Origin: Pseudomonas simiae
Lineage (GTDB): Bacteria > Pseudomonadota > Gammaproteobacteria > Pseudomonadales > Pseudomonadaceae
Assembly: GCF_900111895.1 (NCBI RefSeq)
Contig: NZ_FOKB01000002.1
Location: 744,001-808,000 of the forward strand
DNA length: 64,000 nucleotides
Reading direction: 5' to 3'
A program made the position numbers and the translations under genes. Below are positions 26,301 to 35,571 of this stretch, one piece after another (position 1 is the stretch's first letter; each line of letters starts with the position of its first letter). The notes below the pieces were generated by a model. It saw nothing but the letters and a program-made list of their open reading frames with translations, made no database searches and was not told the DNA's origin.

Positions 26301-26924
26301 ATGGCATTACTGACTGAACACGAGCAGCGCCAAGTCGCGGAAGCGATCGCCCGCGTCGAGAAAACCACCGACGCGGAACTGGTGACCGTGTTGGCCGCCC
26401 GCGCCGACGACTACGCCTACATCCCACTGTTGTGGGCCAGCCTGATCGCGTTGGTGGTGCCCGGTGTGGTGCATTACCTGTCGGGTTACCTGACCATGTA
26501 CACCTTGTTGCTGGCGCAATGGGCGACATTCATCGTGTTGTGCCTGGTGTTCCGCCTGCCCAAGGTCACCACGCGGTTGATCCCCCGTTCGGTGCGCCAC
26601 TGGCGTGCGTCCAACCTGGCGCGGCGGCAGTTCCTGGAGCAGAACCTGCACCACACGCTGGGCAGCACCGGCGTTCTGATCTTTGTCAGCGAGGCAGAGC
26701 GGTACGTGGAGATCCTGGTGGATGACGGCATTTCCAAACGCCTGGATGACAGCAGCTGGGATGTGATCGTCAAGGCGTTTACCCAGCAGGTGAAACAGGG
26801 GCAGACACTGGCTGGGTTTATCAGTTGCATCGAGGCCTGTGGCGAGTTGTTGAAGGTGCATGTGCCGGTGACGCAGACGCAGACGCGTAACGAACTGCCG
26901 AATCGATTGGTCGTACTCGAGTAA
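26301..26924 (+). CDS. TPM-domain membrane protein
   Basis: 207 residues starting MALLTEHEQRQVAEAIARVE at 26301. An N-terminal TPM half (VEKTTDAELVTVLAARADDY), two transmembrane helices (IPLLWASLIALVVPGVVHYL and a second to about 90), then the C-terminal TPM half (STGVLIFVSEAERYVEILVDDG). It differs from its upstream partner in lacking a signal peptide and having the helices inserted in the domain. Third in the lemA set, 28 bases after the previous stop. Confidence 0.88.
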   Translation: MALLTEHEQRQVAEAIARVEKTTDAELVTVLAARADDYAYIPLLWASLIALVVPGVVHYLSGYLTMYTLLLAQWATFIVLCLVFRLPKVTTRLIPRSVRHWRASNLARRQFLEQNLHHTLGSTGVLIFVSEAERYVEILVDDGISKRLDDSSWDVIVKAFTQQVKQGQTLAGFISCIEACGELLKVHVPVTQTQTRNELPNRLVVLE

Positions 26925-27054
26925 TCCAGACAGTGCAGTTCTAAATGTGGGTTTTGTGTCGGCAATACACTGACCGTTAGTCAAATAACCCCGTGCCCTG
27001 AACCGCTATCCCCCCTAAAATGCCCGGCATTCCCTGCCCGAGGCGTTTTAGTTC

Positions 27055-28272
27055 ATGTCTGTCACCGCTCAACCTGCCCGTCCTGCGCCGGATCATCATG
27101 CCCAGTTCGTCGAACTGCTCAGCGCAAGCCTCGCGCAGAACGCCTTTATCAAGCTGGTGCTGGCCAAGTACGTCGGTGAGGAAGCCGAGTTGCAGCGGCT
27201 GATCATCAAGCCGGTCACGGTCAAGGAACAGGCGTGCCTGTCCTTCGTCTACCGCTACAAGACCCGCGACATCACCAAGAACTTCCTGCTGGCGGAAGGT
27301 GTGGCGGCGATTGCCGAGTTGCTGCCAACCTCGTTCAAGAATGCGCACCTGCTGTCGCTGACTGACGAAGCCCAGTTGGAATACAGCAAAAAGAACAAAA
27401 GCTCACTGTTCAAAAGCAAGCCGCAGCAACTGCGTGAAGCGCCGTCGGCTGAACATAACCGTGAGAAGAATCGATTCCTCGATCTGAGCCGACCCTTTCT
27501 CGCCGACCTGGGCGTGACCGACGCCAAGCAGGCGCTGATCCCGTCGATGTCGCGCAAGTGGAAGCAGATCAACAAGTTCATCGAAGTGTTCAGCCATGCG
27601 CTCACCTCGTCACCCTTGAAGCTGGACCAGCCGGTGCGCGTCGCCGACTTCGGCTCGGGCAAGGGCTACCTGACCTTTGCCATTCACGACTACCTGCGCA
27701 ACACCCTCAAGGCCGAAGGCGAAGTGACCGGCGTCGAGCTGCGCGAAGACATGGTGACCCTCTGCAACACCGCCGCCGCCCGCCTGGAGCATCCGGGGCT
27801 GGTGTTCAAATGCGGTGATGTGCGCAGCGTGGCGCCCAGCGAGCTGGACGTGATGATCGCCCTGCATGCCTGCGACATTGCCACGGACTACGCGATCCAC
27901 ACCGGCATCCGTTCCGGCGCGTCGATCATCATGTGCTCGCCGTGCTGCCACAAGCAGATCCGCCTGCAGATCCAGAGCCCGGCGCTGCTCAAGCCGATGC
28001 TGCAATACGGCCTGCACCTGGGCCAGCAGGCGGAAATGGTCACCGACAGCTTGCGTGCGTTGTTCCTCGAAGCCTGTGGTTATGAGACCAAGGTGTTCGA
28101 GTTCATCTCACTGGAGCACACCAACAAGAACAAGATGATTCTTGCGGTCAAACGCGCCGAGCCTGTGGACAACGCGCAGTTGCTGGAGAAAATCCAGGAG
28201 CTCAAGGCCTTCTACCACATCACCGAACACTGCCTGGAAACCCTGCTGCGCGCGGATGGCTACCTGGCCTGA
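27055..28272 (+). CDS. SAM-dependent methyltransferase (Methyltransf_32 type)
   Basis: 405 residues. Rossmann motif I is VADFGSGKGYLTFAIHDYL (about 197-215), motif II GVELREDMV, and a Cys-rich segment IMCSPCCHKQIRLQI (about 300-314) seen in a family that includes eukaryotic GSTCD-related methyltransferases. The N-terminal 150 residues are family-specific. The substrate is unknown; RNA is one option suggested for relatives. It starts 130 bases after the TPM gene, alone, and is convergent with the EamA transporter. Confidence 0.8.
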   Translation: MSVTAQPARPAPDHHAQFVELLSASLAQNAFIKLVLAKYVGEEAELQRLIIKPVTVKEQACLSFVYRYKTRDITKNFLLAEGVAAIAELLPTSFKNAHLLSLTDEAQLEYSKKNKSSLFKSKPQQLREAPSAEHNREKNRFLDLSRPFLADLGVTDAKQALIPSMSRKWKQINKFIEVFSHALTSSPLKLDQPVRVADFGSGKGYLTFAIHDYLRNTLKAEGEVTGVELREDMVTLCNTAAARLEHPGLVFKCGDVRSVAPSELDVMIALHACDIATDYAIHTGIRSGASIIMCSPCCHKQIRLQIQSPALLKPMLQYGLHLGQQAEMVTDSLRALFLEACGYETKVFEFISLEHTNKNKMILAVKRAEPVDNAQLLEKIQELKAFYHITEHCLETLLRADGYLA

Positions 28273-28285
28273 AGCACGATTCGAT

Positions 28286-29185
28286 TTAAAGAGCGGCAGC
28301 CTTGGGGGCTGGCGCAGGCTGCACCGCCGTCTTGCGCCCCAGCATCACCGTCACGATCACCCCACACGCAAACAGCCAGGTAATCGGCTCGATGTGTTCA
28401 CCAAAGAACAGCGCCGAAAACGCGATGGTGAAGAAGATCTGCAACAGCTGGATCTGGCTGACTCGCGCAATCCCGCCCATGGCCAACCCGGCGTACCAGG
28501 CGAAGAACCCGAGGAATTGCGAAAACAGCGACACGTAGCCGAATGCCCACCAGGCGCGCATGGAAATCGCGCCTTGATGCTGCGCCGCCAGGTACCACAC
28601 CGGCCCGATCAGCACGGGCGTCGACAGCACCAGCGCCCAGCAGATCACCTGCCAGCCGCCCATTTCCTTGGCCAGTCGGCCGCCTTCTGCGTAACCCAGC
28701 CCACCCACGGCAATCGCGCCCAGCATCAGCAAATCACCCGCCTGGATACTGCCGGCGCCGGTGATCAACGCATAACTCAATACCAACCCACTGCCCAGTG
28801 CCGCACAGGCCCAAAAGGCTTTCGACGGTCGTTCATGGGACAGCCACGCCGCGTACAGCGCCACGCACAGCGGTTGCAGGCCGTTGACCAGTGCGCCATG
28901 GGATGCCGGCAGGGTCTGCATGGCCCACGCTGACAGCACCGGGAAACCCAGGATCACGCCCGCGATCACCAGGCACAGCCCACGCACCTGACGCCAGGTC
29001 GGCCAGCGTTCGCGACGCCACAGCAACAGCGCCGCCGCCGGGATCGCCGCGAACAACGCACGGCCCAGGCCGTTGAGTAACGGATGGATTTCCTGCACCA
29101 CGATGCGGGTGAAGGGCAGGGTCAGGCTGAAGATGATGACGCCCAGCAGGCCGAGGGCCATGCCGGTGTTTTCGCGCGAGCTCAT
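28286..29185 (-). CDS. DMT superfamily transporter (EamA family)
   Basis: 299 residues, about 10 transmembrane helices in two EamA repeats; the C-terminal repeat holds FFTIAFSALFFGEHIEPITW, the characteristic FGE motif. Inner-membrane metabolite or drug exporter, substrate not predictable. It begins MSSRENTGMALGLLGVIIFS at 29185 and ends 14 bases from the convergent methyltransferase stop. Confidence 0.88.
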   Translation of the reverse strand: MSSRENTGMALGLLGVIIFSLTLPFTRIVVQEIHPLLNGLGRALFAAIPAAALLLWRRERWPTWRQVRGLCLVIAGVILGFPVLSAWAMQTLPASHGALVNGLQPLCVALYAAWLSHERPSKAFWACAALGSGLVLSYALITGAGSIQAGDLLMLGAIAVGGLGYAEGGRLAKEMGGWQVICWALVLSTPVLIGPVWYLAAQHQGAISMRAWWAFGYVSLFSQFLGFFAWYAGLAMGGIARVSQIQLLQIFFTIAFSALFFGEHIEPITWLFACGVIVTVMLGRKTAVQPAPAPKAAAL

Positions 29186-29293
29186 GGAGAAGAACCGAAT
29201 CTAGAGGGCTTCAAGGGAAGCCCATCTAGCCACATCCCTCACCGATCAAGGGTCTACAGCTGCGTGCGGATTTATCCGTACAGTTGCTGTCGG

Positions 29294-29389
29294 GTGGGAG
29301 CTGTCGAGCGTTCGCGAGGCTGCGATGGGCGCACCGCAGTTTTACGCAAAAAACGCGTCGCCTGCCTTGCGGGCACGCCCGGCTCCCAC
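29294..29389. repeat. Diverged REPIN-like palindrome
   Basis: Ends are GTGGGAGCTG and CGGCTCCCAC, the same outer termini as the other REPINs in this window, but the inner arms (GTTCGCGAGGC / GCCTTGCGGGC) differ from both main subtypes. It lies in the gap after the TonB receptor stop, between two same-strand genes. Confidence 0.6.
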
Positions 29390-29405
29390 AACGGCCGTGC
29401 CCGTT

Positions 29406-31964
29406 TTAGAAGAAGCGCGTGACGCTGATCTTCGCGTCGCGGCCTTTGGTGTAGGCGCGGTCGCCACTCAGGGCCGGGCGGAAGTTGTTGTTGAACACGT
29501 TGTCCACGGTGAAGTTCACCTCGGTGCCTTTCAGGTAGGCCTGTTGTGGTTTCCATTTGGCGAACAGGCCCTGAGTGTTGTAGCGCTTGTTGCCGTACTG
29601 GTCGTAGAACAGGTCGCCCACGCCGCTGCCCGGGCCGCCGGAATAGTTGTCGCTGGGCAAACGGGAGGTCGCGCCGATGAACTGGCCGGTCCAGCCGACC
29701 TGGGCATCCCAGGCGGGAATATGGGTGCCAAGCACCAACACCCATTTGGTCGGCGGGATATCCCGTGCCGCCACATCCGGACCCCAGGGGTTGGTGTAGG
29801 CGCCTTCATGATCACCCTTGGCATAGGCGAACGACACCGAGCCGAACAGGTAGGTGGAATTGTAGAAAGATTCGAGCTCGAAGCCCTTGATGGTCAGGCC
29901 ACCGATGTTGCGATAGTTGGACAGGGCGCCCGGCGGGCAAGCCGTGGAGATGCTGCCGCCGTTAATGGCCTGGTTCTGGCAGCCGACGCCTGTAGCCTTG
30001 AAGATTTCGTCTTCGACTTTGTTGTGGAAGAAGGTGGTGCGCAGTTGCAGGTTGTCGTCGTGGGCGATCAGGTTGTCGAAGCTGCTGACGCTGCCCACGC
30101 TGATCGAGGTGATGCGTTCCGGGTCGAGGTCGACACTGGTGGCGGTGCGGCTGCCCAGGCCTTGGACTTCGTACTGTTCGTCGATCACTGGCGCGCGCCA
30201 GGTCTTGCTCCAGTTGGCGAACAGCCCGAGGTTCGGGTTGACGGTCCAGAACACTGCCAGGCGCGGCGACCAGCCGGTGTAGGTGCGGTCGCTGTAGTCG
30301 TGGCCAATGGACGGATCGGGGTTGCTGTAGTACGGCGCATCGTTGGCTTCGCCGCGGTTGCGGACGTGGTCGTAGCGCATCGATGGCGTGATGGTGACGT
30401 CGCCCAGGGTCACCGCATCCTGCACGAAGAAACTGTTGGTATCGACTTTGCCGTGGGGCATGAAGCCCGGCTGGAAATGCCCGTAGTTGTAGCGCGGGGT
30501 GTTGTAGGTGGTACCCGGCATCCACATCTCGGTCTCGCGGATGTGCTTGCGGATCTGCCCGCCCACGGTGACGGCATGTTGCAACGGGCCAGTGTCAAAC
30601 AAGCTGACGTTGCGCACGTCGAGGTTTTTGTCGGTGTAGGCGGTGTCCATTTTGCGCCCGCCGGTGGCCAGTTGAAAAAATGCCGTGGCGTCGCGTTCGT
30701 CGGTCTGGTCGGTGTTGGACTGGGAGTATTTGACGGTCAGGTCCACCAGCGGGTTATCCACGGGTGTGTATTCGTATTTGCCCGACCAAGTGGTGTCGAC
30801 CGTGTCGCGATGGGCCAGAAAACGCTTCAGCGCTGCTTCGTAGCCATAGCGGTCAATGTTGGCCTGGGTGGGCGGCGTCGGGTAGCTGGCCGCTGAGAAC
30901 GGCGTCCAGCGGTTGCTGTGTGACCGCGAGTAGGACAAGCCAACGGCGTGCTCTTCGGTGAAGTGGGCGTTGACCTTGAACAGCTTGCCGTCGACATTCT
31001 GGGCGGAGTTCGGCAGGCGCTGAGGGTTGATTGGGTACTGATTGTTTTCGTTGGGCAGTTTGGCGGCGACCTTCATGTCGTCACCGTCGCGTTGGGTCAG
31101 GTAGGCCAATGCGTCGAAACGACCATCGTCGGTACGTCCGAACACGGCGCTGCTGTAGACCTGCTCATGGTCGTTGCTGGAGTAACCGTATTTGAGCATC
31201 GCGCCACTGTTGCGACCGTCCTTGAGCAGGTCGGGGGCATCCTTGGTGGTCATGTTGACCGTACCGCCAAACCCGCCGTTGCCGGTGAAGGGGGAGTTGG
31301 GGCCTTTCTCCACCTCGATGCTTTTGATCAGCTCGGGCTCGATGAAGACTGTGCCTTGCTGATAGCGCTCAAAGCCGCTCTTGGTGGCCCCATCGACGGT
31401 CAGAGGTACGTCTTCGGCATCACCGAACCCGCGAATATTGATGGTCTGGCCGCCAGGTTTCAGCGAGCCGCCCTGGCTAACGCCCGGCAGGGTCTGCAGC
31501 AGGCTGGGGATGTTATTGGACTGGTAACGGTCGATGTCTTCCTGGCTCAGGGTGGAGCGGCCGACGGTGCTGGAATTGACCTCGGTACCTGTGCCGATCA
31601 CGCTCAGAGCGTCCAATTGGATCACGCCGCTCTGGGTGGTGGTGCCTTCATCGGGGCGCACGACGTAGGTGCTGCCGACCTTGATCAAGGTGAGCTCACC
31701 GTTTTTCAGCAGGGTGCGAATCGCCACTTCCGGCGTGAAGTTGCCGTTGAGTGCCGGCGCCTGCACGTTCTTGAGCAGTTCTTCATCGAACAACAGCTGG
31801 ATTTTCGCCTGCTGCGCCACCTGGCTCAAGGATGTCGCCAGCGGCTGCGCCGGCAGTTGCAGCGTGAGCGACTCGGCCTGTGCATTGAGGCTGAATACCA
31901 GGCAGCTAGCGATGAGCGTCGGTCGAAAGAACAGGTGCGAAGCGTGGCAAGGCGCGCGAAACAT
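29406..31964 (-). CDS. TonB-dependent receptor with STN signalling domain, heme-receptor-like
   Basis: 852 residues from the ATG at 31964 (GGGGGA upstream); a start 7 codons earlier is possible. Signal peptide ends LNAQAES. STN domain about 30-100 (LPAQPLATSLSQVAQQAKIQ), plug with LLQTLPGVSQGGSLKPGGQ and INIRGFGDAEDVPLTVDG, then the barrel ending VTRFF. In the barrel, NPNLGLFANWSKTWRAPV resembles the FRAP/NPNL region of heme receptors such as HasR. STN plus upstream fecR and sigma genes indicate cell-surface signalling. No hemophore gene hasA is found next to it. Confidence 0.88.
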   Translation of the reverse strand: MFRAPCHASHLFFRPTLIASCLVFSLNAQAESLTLQLPAQPLATSLSQVAQQAKIQLLFDEELLKNVQAPALNGNFTPEVAIRTLLKNGELTLIKVGSTYVVRPDEGTTTQSGVIQLDALSVIGTGTEVNSSTVGRSTLSQEDIDRYQSNNIPSLLQTLPGVSQGGSLKPGGQTINIRGFGDAEDVPLTVDGATKSGFERYQQGTVFIEPELIKSIEVEKGPNSPFTGNGGFGGTVNMTTKDAPDLLKDGRNSGAMLKYGYSSNDHEQVYSSAVFGRTDDGRFDALAYLTQRDGDDMKVAAKLPNENNQYPINPQRLPNSAQNVDGKLFKVNAHFTEEHAVGLSYSRSHSNRWTPFSAASYPTPPTQANIDRYGYEAALKRFLAHRDTVDTTWSGKYEYTPVDNPLVDLTVKYSQSNTDQTDERDATAFFQLATGGRKMDTAYTDKNLDVRNVSLFDTGPLQHAVTVGGQIRKHIRETEMWMPGTTYNTPRYNYGHFQPGFMPHGKVDTNSFFVQDAVTLGDVTITPSMRYDHVRNRGEANDAPYYSNPDPSIGHDYSDRTYTGWSPRLAVFWTVNPNLGLFANWSKTWRAPVIDEQYEVQGLGSRTATSVDLDPERITSISVGSVSSFDNLIAHDDNLQLRTTFFHNKVEDEIFKATGVGCQNQAINGGSISTACPPGALSNYRNIGGLTIKGFELESFYNSTYLFGSVSFAYAKGDHEGAYTNPWGPDVAARDIPPTKWVLVLGTHIPAWDAQVGWTGQFIGATSRLPSDNYSGGPGSGVGDLFYDQYGNKRYNTQGLFAKWKPQQAYLKGTEVNFTVDNVFNNNFRPALSGDRAYTKGRDAKISVTRFF

Positions 31965-32092
31965 GAAATCCCCCGGTGTGGCCAAATGGCCGAAAAGGTG
32001 TACGTATCGAACTCAGACCGGAGGAAGACGGGGCTGGCGGAAAAATCCACACCCGCGAATGCAAAATATTCTCAAATAAGAATTCTGTCGGG

Positions 32093-33064
32093 TTATTTGC
32101 TCGGTTCGATGCGTACGATGCCATCTGCCGACGTCACGGTTTTGACCGGCAACAGCGCAGGCAGGGCGTTGAGCAGGGCGTCGGGATCATTCACATCCAG
32201 ATTGCCCGAGACCTTCAGGTGCGCCACGGCGTTGCTGACCTGCAACGGTGCCTGGGGGCGGTACAGGCTCAGCTCATCGATCAGGCTGGCGAGGTCGCGG
32301 TTGCGAAACGACAGGTGACCGCTGCGCCAGTCGGCAACCTCTCCGGCGGTGAGCGTTTGCTGCTGTACCGTGCCCTTGGCGTAACTGAAGATCGCGCGTT
32401 GCTGGGCGCCCAGCAGGGTGACCGGGATTTTTGCATCAGGCTCGAACGCGACCTGGCCATGGGCGACGCTGACCACCAGTTGCTGTTGGCTGCGCCGCAC
32501 ATCGAAGCCGGTGCCGACCACGCGGATATTGGCCTCGCCCGCTTGCACGAACAGCGGCCGTTCTTTGTCGGCGGCCACTTCGAGGTACAGCTGGCCCTTG
32601 TCCAGGTGCACGATGCGCTGGTGCGCGGTGAAATCCACGCGCACGCGGGTGTTGGCATTTACATACACGCTGCTGCCATCGGGCAGGTTGAGCGTGCGCA
32701 TGCCTTTGGCGTGGGCTGCGACCTGGGTGTGATACAGCTCACGGGGCGCGCCGAGGTGGGGGGCCATTACCGCGCACAACAACGCGGCCGCCACGGCCAG
32801 GGCTGGGCGCCACACCGACGGTTTGCGTTTGGGCAGTGCCGTGGGCTTGTTCAGTTGCTGCAGCTGGGCCAGGTCTGACCACAGTTGCTCGAATTCGGCA
32901 TAGGCGCGGGCATGGGCGGGCTCGGCTTGCCAGGCGGCAAAGGCCTTGCGGTCGGCACGCCCCACGTCATTATTGCGGTTGCGGGCAAACCAGCTGGCGG
33001 CTTGGGCATCGATGGAGTCACTGTCCTTGATGTCCAGCAAGTCGGTGTCGCTCAGGCGGTTCAT
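32093..33064 (-). CDS. FecR-family anti-sigma/sigma regulator
   Basis: 323 residues from the ATG at 33064, which overlaps the sigma factor stop (ATGA). The cytoplasmic N-terminal part (DIKDSDSIDAQAASWFARNR) holds DUF4880-type sequence, a single transmembrane segment follows (ALAVAAALLCAVMAPHLG, about 110), then the periplasmic FecR domain (LYLEVAADKERPLFVQAGEA and VVGTGFDVR). It relays the state of the STN domain of the receptor to the ECF sigma factor. The next gene downstream is the receptor, 128 bases on. Confidence 0.93.
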   Translation of the reverse strand: MNRLSDTDLLDIKDSDSIDAQAASWFARNRNNDVGRADRKAFAAWQAEPAHARAYAEFEQLWSDLAQLQQLNKPTALPKRKPSVWRPALAVAAALLCAVMAPHLGAPRELYHTQVAAHAKGMRTLNLPDGSSVYVNANTRVRVDFTAHQRIVHLDKGQLYLEVAADKERPLFVQAGEANIRVVGTGFDVRRSQQQLVVSVAHGQVAFEPDAKIPVTLLGAQQRAIFSYAKGTVQQQTLTAGEVADWRSGHLSFRNRDLASLIDELSLYRPQAPLQVSNAVAHLKVSGNLDVNDPDALLNALPALLPVKTVTSADGIVRIEPSK

Positions 33065-33600
33065 TCTGGCTGCTCCGTGCCGGGTTCGTGTTGAAGGCGT
33101 CGCTTGCAATGCAGCAGGGCAAAAGCGATGTGCTTTTCCACCATGCTGGTCGATATGCCCATGCGCTCGGCGATCTGCGCCTGGCTCAAGCCTTCGAAGC
33201 GGTGCAGCATAAGGGCTTCTCGCCGGCGGGGCGAGAGTTCGGCGAGGACTTCTTTCAACTGTTCCAGGCGTTGCAGGCGTTGCACGGCGGCCATGGGATC
33301 GTTTTGCTCGTCGGTGGCAGGCTCGGCGTCCATGTCGGCCTGATCAGAGTGGACGGTGTGCCGTACCTTCTGTTTGCGCCAGTGATCACGCAGCAGGTTG
33401 CGCGCCATCTGGAACAGAAACGCCCGTGGCTGCTCGACCTTGGCGCGGTCGCGGTAGTCCAGCCACTGAGTGAAGACATCCTGGGTCATGTCCGCGGCGT
33501 CGCTGGCGTTGTCTGTGCGCTTGCGCAGGAAATACAGAATATCTGTATAGAACCCGCGAAAGGCATCGGCCGACAGCAGGTCGGGCTTGGGACGAGACAT
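33061..33600 (-). CDS. ECF sigma factor, FecI-like
   Basis: 179 residues. Sigma2 region: FYTDILYFLRKRTDNASDAADMTQDVF with the QDVF motif; sigma4: ELSPRRREALMLHRFEGLSQAQIAERMGIS, ending MVEKHIAFALLHCKRRL. It should direct transcription of the TonB receptor at 29406-31964. Likely iron regulated: a Fur-like box lies at 33648-33666. First gene of the sigma-fecR-receptor set. Confidence 0.95.
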   Translation of the reverse strand: MSRPKPDLLSADAFRGFYTDILYFLRKRTDNASDAADMTQDVFTQWLDYRDRAKVEQPRAFLFQMARNLLRDHWRKQKVRHTVHSDQADMDAEPATDEQNDPMAAVQRLQRLEQLKEVLAELSPRRREALMLHRFEGLSQAQIAERMGISTSMVEKHIAFALLHCKRRLQHEPGTEQPE

Positions 33601-33647
33601 GGATATCCTTCTTGACGAAGCACGACTTGGAGAAAGTCGCGAATGGT

Positions 33648-33666
33648 ATCGAGAACCATTGTCATT
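33648..33666 (-). promoter_or_regulatory. Fur-like box upstream of the ECF sigma gene
   Basis: Minus strand AATGACAATGGTTCTCGAT matches 15 of 19 positions of the inverted-repeat form AATGAGAATGATTCTCATT. It ends 48 bases before the sigma start codon, the right place to repress the sigma gene when iron is plentiful. Confidence 0.6.
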
Positions 33667-33700
33667 TGTCTCTATTTTACGGATGTACCCAGTAAAAAAT

Positions 33701-33788
33701 GTGGGAGCGGGCTTGCTCGCGAAAGCGGTGTGTCAGTCGATTTATCCATTGACTGGCGCACTGCATTCGCGAGCAAGCCCGCTCCCAC
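33701..33788. repeat. REPIN-like inverted pair, GCGGGCTTGCTCGCGAA type
   Basis: GTGGGAGCGGGCTTGCTCGC is mirrored perfectly by GCGAGCAAGCCCGCTCCCAC. It lies 12 bases past the stop of the DapA-like gene and upstream of the sigma promoter, so the minus-strand operon from 35484 probably ends here. Confidence 0.92.
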
Positions 33789-33800
33789 AGGGAGTCGTGG

Positions 33801-34673
33801 TTAGCGCAGTAATGTTTTCAGTTGTTCGATCCCCACTTCACCCAGCGGGAACACCGGCAACCGAGGATCACCGGCTTCCAATCCGGTCAACCGCAGCCCG
33901 GCTTTGATTGTGGCTGGCAATCCACCCTTGAGGATGAAGTCCAGCAACGGCAACTGGCGGTAAAACACTTCCCGCGCCTGGGTCAGGTCATTCGCCAATA
34001 CCGCCTCATATAACGCCAGATTGAGCTCTGGGATCAGGTTCGGCGCCGCCGTGCACCAACCCTTGGCGCCCGCCGCGAAGGCTTCCAGCGCCAAGGGGTT
34101 GCAGCCGTTGTAGAACGGCACGTCGCTCTGGCGATGCAGGTGGTGCATGCGCTGGATATCCCCGGTGCTCTCCTTGACCATGGTCACGTTGGGGACCTGC
34201 TTGATGATGCGCAGGATCAGGTCCACCGACATGTCCGTGCCACTGGTGGCCGGGTTGTTGTAGAGCATGATCGGTACGCCGATGCTGTCGCCGATCGCGG
34301 CGTAGTGGGCGAGGATTTCCGCTTCGCTGAGTTTCCAGTAAGACGTCGGCAGCACCATCACCACATCGGCGCCATTGGCTTCGGCGTAGCGGGCGCGGCG
34401 TACGGCTTTGGCGGTGGTGAGGTCGGATACGCTGACGATGGTCGGCACGCGACGGGCGATTTTTGCCAGGCTGTAGGCGCTGACTTCGTCCCACTCGGCG
34501 TCGCTCAAGTACGCACCTTCACCGGTGCTGCCCAGTGGCGCAATGGCGTGCACACCCCCCTCGATCAGGCGGTCGATGGAGCGACCCAGTGTGTTGAGGT
34601 CAATGCGTTGGCCGTCGGTGCTGAACGGGGTGATGGTGTAGCCGATGATGCCGTGAATGTTAGGGCTGGACAT
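33801..34673 (-). CDS. Dihydrodipicolinate synthase/N-acetylneuraminate lyase family enzyme
   Basis: 290 residues from the ATG at 34673, starting MSSPNIHGIIGYTITPF. DapA-type TIM barrel: PLGSTGEGAYLSDAEW near 50, MLYNNPATSGTDMS (catalytic Tyr region, about 135-148) and the Schiff-base Lys in VTMVKESTGDI (about 165). It is a class I aldolase or lyase acting on a 2-oxo acid; true DapA is unlikely because the gene sits beside a class II aldolase in a catabolic-looking pair under an XRE-cupin regulator. The substrate is unknown. Confidence 0.85.
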   Translation of the reverse strand: MSSPNIHGIIGYTITPFSTDGQRIDLNTLGRSIDRLIEGGVHAIAPLGSTGEGAYLSDAEWDEVSAYSLAKIARRVPTIVSVSDLTTAKAVRRARYAEANGADVVMVLPTSYWKLSEAEILAHYAAIGDSIGVPIMLYNNPATSGTDMSVDLILRIIKQVPNVTMVKESTGDIQRMHHLHRQSDVPFYNGCNPLALEAFAAGAKGWCTAAPNLIPELNLALYEAVLANDLTQAREVFYRQLPLLDFILKGGLPATIKAGLRLTGLEAGDPRLPVFPLGEVGIEQLKTLLR

Positions 34674-34701
34674 GGAAAATCTCCGGTCGGAAAAGGGCAA
34701 T

Positions 34702-35484
34702 TCAGTTCAGGCAATCGGCGTGTTGACGCAGGTTCTGCCGGGCGTAGTAGTTGAACGCGGCGCCATGGCGCTTGGGTCGGGAGATCCAGTCGTGGGCCTC
34801 GCGTCCCTGCTCCGGCAGGATCGGCTTGATGGTGCCGGCCGACATCGCCAGCAACTGCAATTTGGCCGCGCGCTCGATCAACTGCGCGATCACGCAGGCC
34901 TCCTCAATGCTCGCCCCGGTGGACAACTGACCGTGGTGCGAAAGCAGGATCGCGCGTTTGTCACCCAGTGCCGTGGTAATGATTTCGCCTTCTTCATTGC
35001 CCACCGGTACGCCCGGCCAAGCCTCCAGGAAGGCGCAGTCTTCGTACAGCGGGCAAAGGTCCATATGGGACACCTGCAGCGGCACTTCCAGCATCGACAG
35101 CGCGGCGATATGGGTGGGATGAGTGTGGATGATGCAGTTTACGTCCGGCCGCCCACGGTAGACCCAGCTGTGAAAACGGTTGGCGGGGTTGGGGATGCCG
35201 TGGCCTTCCAGTACTTCAAGATCCTCGTTTACCAGCAACAGGTTGCTGGCGGTGATCTCATCAAAACCCAGGCCCAATTGCTGAGTGTAATAGGTGCCCT
35301 GTTCCGGCCCGCGCGCGGTGATCTGCCCGGCGAGGCCAGAGTCGTGGCCGTTCTCGAACAGGATGCGGCAAGTGAGCGCCAGCTTTTGCCGGTCAGTCCA
35401 CGTATTATCTGCCAGGGTGTTTTGCATCTGGACGAGTGCTTGCTTGACCAGTTGGTCTTTTGGGAGTGCTAATGTCTTGGCCAT
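34702..35484 (-). CDS. Class II aldolase/adducin family protein
   Basis: 260 residues. Metal-binding motif IIHTHPTHIAALSM (about 110-123) and a later His in LLSHHGQLSTG (about 160-170) match the fuculose-phosphate aldolase/adducin fold. The proton-donor region FENGHDSGLAGQITARG is near residue 50. Members cleave or decarboxylate sugar phosphates and related acids. The stop is 28 bases before the DapA-like start, so one operon; the divergent XRE-cupin gene probably controls it. Confidence 0.87.
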   Translation of the reverse strand: MAKTLALPKDQLVKQALVQMQNTLADNTWTDRQKLALTCRILFENGHDSGLAGQITARGPEQGTYYTQQLGLGFDEITASNLLLVNEDLEVLEGHGIPNPANRFHSWVYRGRPDVNCIIHTHPTHIAALSMLEVPLQVSHMDLCPLYEDCAFLEAWPGVPVGNEEGEIITTALGDKRAILLSHHGQLSTGASIEEACVIAQLIERAAKLQLLAMSAGTIKPILPEQGREAHDWISRPKRHGAAFNYYARQNLRQHADCLN

Positions 35485-35527
35485 ATCGGGTGTCCTGGGT
35501 GGCTGCTAATGACACTAATGATGCTAT

Positions 35528-35544
35528 ATGACACTTTGTGTCAT
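35528..35544. promoter_or_regulatory. Palindromic operator between aldolase and XRE-cupin genes
   Basis: ATGACAC-TTT-GTGTCAT is a perfect 17-base inverted repeat. A second partial copy of its half site, AATGACAC, lies about 20 bases to the left. Position in the 87-base divergent gap suggests the site bound by the XRE-cupin regulator. Confidence 0.6.
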
Positions 35545-35571
35545 TGGCAAGCACAGCTCATCGCTTACTGC

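Noticed and set aside
32065..32085. Fur box before the TonB receptor
   Set aside because: ATTCT and AGAAT arms are present but the match to the 19-base consensus is poor; mentioned only as a note in the receptor finding.
29325..32318. Two long plus-strand frames over the TonB receptor
   Set aside because: They mirror the receptor gene, which has STN, plug and barrel sequence on the minus strand. No RBS or domain supports them.
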